A stretch of 64,000 nt of DNA from the NCBI GenBank assembly GCA_015654695.1, contig JAATGJ010000110.1, positions 62,001-126,000 of the forward strand, written 5' to 3'. Made by a program: the position numbers and the translations under genes. Below the pieces are notes generated by a model that saw nothing but the letters and a program-made list of their open reading frames with translations, searched no databases and was not told the origin of the DNA. The stretch is from Chitinophagales bacterium. GTDB lineage: Bacteria > Bacteroidota > Bacteroidia > Chitinophagales > Chitinophagaceae. Positions within the stretch are counted from its first letter, which is position 1; every line of letters starts with the position of its first letter. Positions 63,594 through 64,000 of this stretch are shown in pieces.

Positions 63594-64000
63594 ATGAAGT
63601 TGAACATTTATATAACGATGTTATTTTTTTGTTTGGGGTTTTTATGTAATCGTTTACATGCCCAGAAGAAATCAAAAACTCCGAACCTGGTATATATAGA
63701 TAAGCAAGGTGTTGTCCGGTGGACGAAGGATAAAAGCGAAGCCTCATTTTTCGGAGTTAATTATACTGTACCGTTTGCTTATGGTTATCGTTCACATAAA
63801 GCACTGGGAAAAGATATTAAAAAAGCCATTGATGAAGACGTGTATCATTTCGCCCGGCTCGGTTTGGATGCATTCCGTGTGCATATATGGGATGTGGAAA
63901 TAACCGATTCATTGGGTAATCTTTTAGCGAACGAACACCTGGACCTGTTTGATTACCTGCTGCACCAGCTTGAATTGCGCAATATAAAGATCCTTATCAC
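63594..64000 (+). CDS. Exported glycoside hydrolase, N-terminal part (cut by window edge)
   Basis: The first 135 residues of a secreted protein: signal peptide (MKLNIYITMLFFCLGFLC, ending LHAQ), then RWTKDKSEASFFGVNYTVPF and a barrel-like segment (LGLDAFRVHIWDVEITDSLG, LLHQLELRNIKILIT). The FFGVNY and RVHIWDVE patterns resemble the opening of GH-A TIM-barrel families (GH2/GH5/GH42-type). The family and substrate cannot be settled from this fragment. It starts 25 bp after the galactanase and is probably co-transcribed with it. ATG 63594 is chosen as the first codon of the signal peptide. Confidence 0.82.
   Translation, partial: MKLNIYITMLFFCLGFLCNRLHAQKKSKTPNLVYIDKQGVVRWTKDKSEASFFGVNYTVPFAYGYRSHKALGKDIKKAIDEDVYHFARLGLDAFRVHIWDVEITDSLGNLLANEHLDLFDYLLHQLELRNIKILI
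63644..63659 (+). promoter_or_regulatory. LacI-type palindrome inside the glycoside hydrolase gene
   Basis: ATGTAATCGTTTACAT is palindromic except its two n positions, and fits GTAAnCGnTTnCA together with the palindrome at 53903. It lies 50 bp inside the gene, within the signal-peptide region, so it may be coincidence or an internal operator. Confidence 0.35.

Noticed and set aside
63709-63903. Short plus-strand open frame at the right end
   Set aside because: It is out of frame with the signal-peptide-bearing glycoside hydrolase that starts at 63594 and runs off the window.

Overview
The window is chromosomal DNA of a Bacteroidota bacterium, most like the Chitinophagaceae. This rests on three complete SusC/SusD pairs, type IX secretion C-terminal sorting domains (type A on an amylase, type B on a large secreted protein), Nudix-type (NrtR/AraR-like) and LacI sugar regulators, promoters of the Bacteroidota TTTG/TAnnTTTG type, and few Shine-Dalgarno sequences. 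No rRNA, tRNA, CRISPR array or transposase gene was recognised.

Layout. 1-612: N-terminal part of NAD-dependent DNA ligase (minus). 0.7-9.5 kb: a secreted GH13 alpha-amylase, a NrtR-like regulator and a SusC/SusD pair. 9.6-20.4 kb: three FG-GAP/VCBS-repeat lipoproteins ending in or containing an ASPIC/UnbV (CRTAC1-type) domain, plus a membrane-anchored GyrI-like protein and a small anchored protein. 20.5-22.6 kb: a type IX-secreted beta-propeller-like protein. 23-26 kb: a PfkB sugar kinase and small membrane or VOC proteins. 26.1-29.4 kb: an AT-richer restriction-modification island bounded by two related stem-loop elements and a possible short terminal inverted repeat. 29.6-33.6 kb: cytoplasmic trehalase, MFS permease and LacI regulator. 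34-53.7 kb: a long minus-strand block with a DUF3179 protein, a second TPR-like/CRTAC1 lipoprotein, two small anchored proteins, a SusC/SusD pair, four AhpD-like proteins, an MFS permease, a TonB receptor, two vanadium-haloperoxidase-type PAP2 proteins and an outer-membrane barrel. 53.9-64 kb: a beta-galactan-type utilization locus (LacI, SusC, SusD, two SusE/SusF-like lipoproteins, GH53 endo-galactanase, and the start of another glycoside hydrolase).

How the parts may work together. The sequence GTGTT-N5-WACAC occurs three times, always just upstream of a SusC gene (4.6 kb, 4.7 kb and 55.05 kb); a weaker copy precedes the amylase. I infer a small regulon, perhaps controlled by the NrtR-like protein at 3.7 kb. 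A second motif, nAAnCGnTTn, is found next to the LacI genes and their likely targets. The 34-53.7 kb block has no glycoside hydrolase and is rich in redox-type proteins, so it may handle something other than a polysaccharide.

Most unusual items: the stem-loop-bounded restriction-modification cassette; four tandem 162-168 bp hairpin repeats between a haloperoxidase-like gene and a TonB receptor; four AhpD paralogs in one gene run; a three-member small-protein family in which every member starts with a non-ATG codon and two sit next to paralogous CRTAC1 genes; and a fossil 3' end of a lost CRTAC1 gene copy at 18.1 kb.
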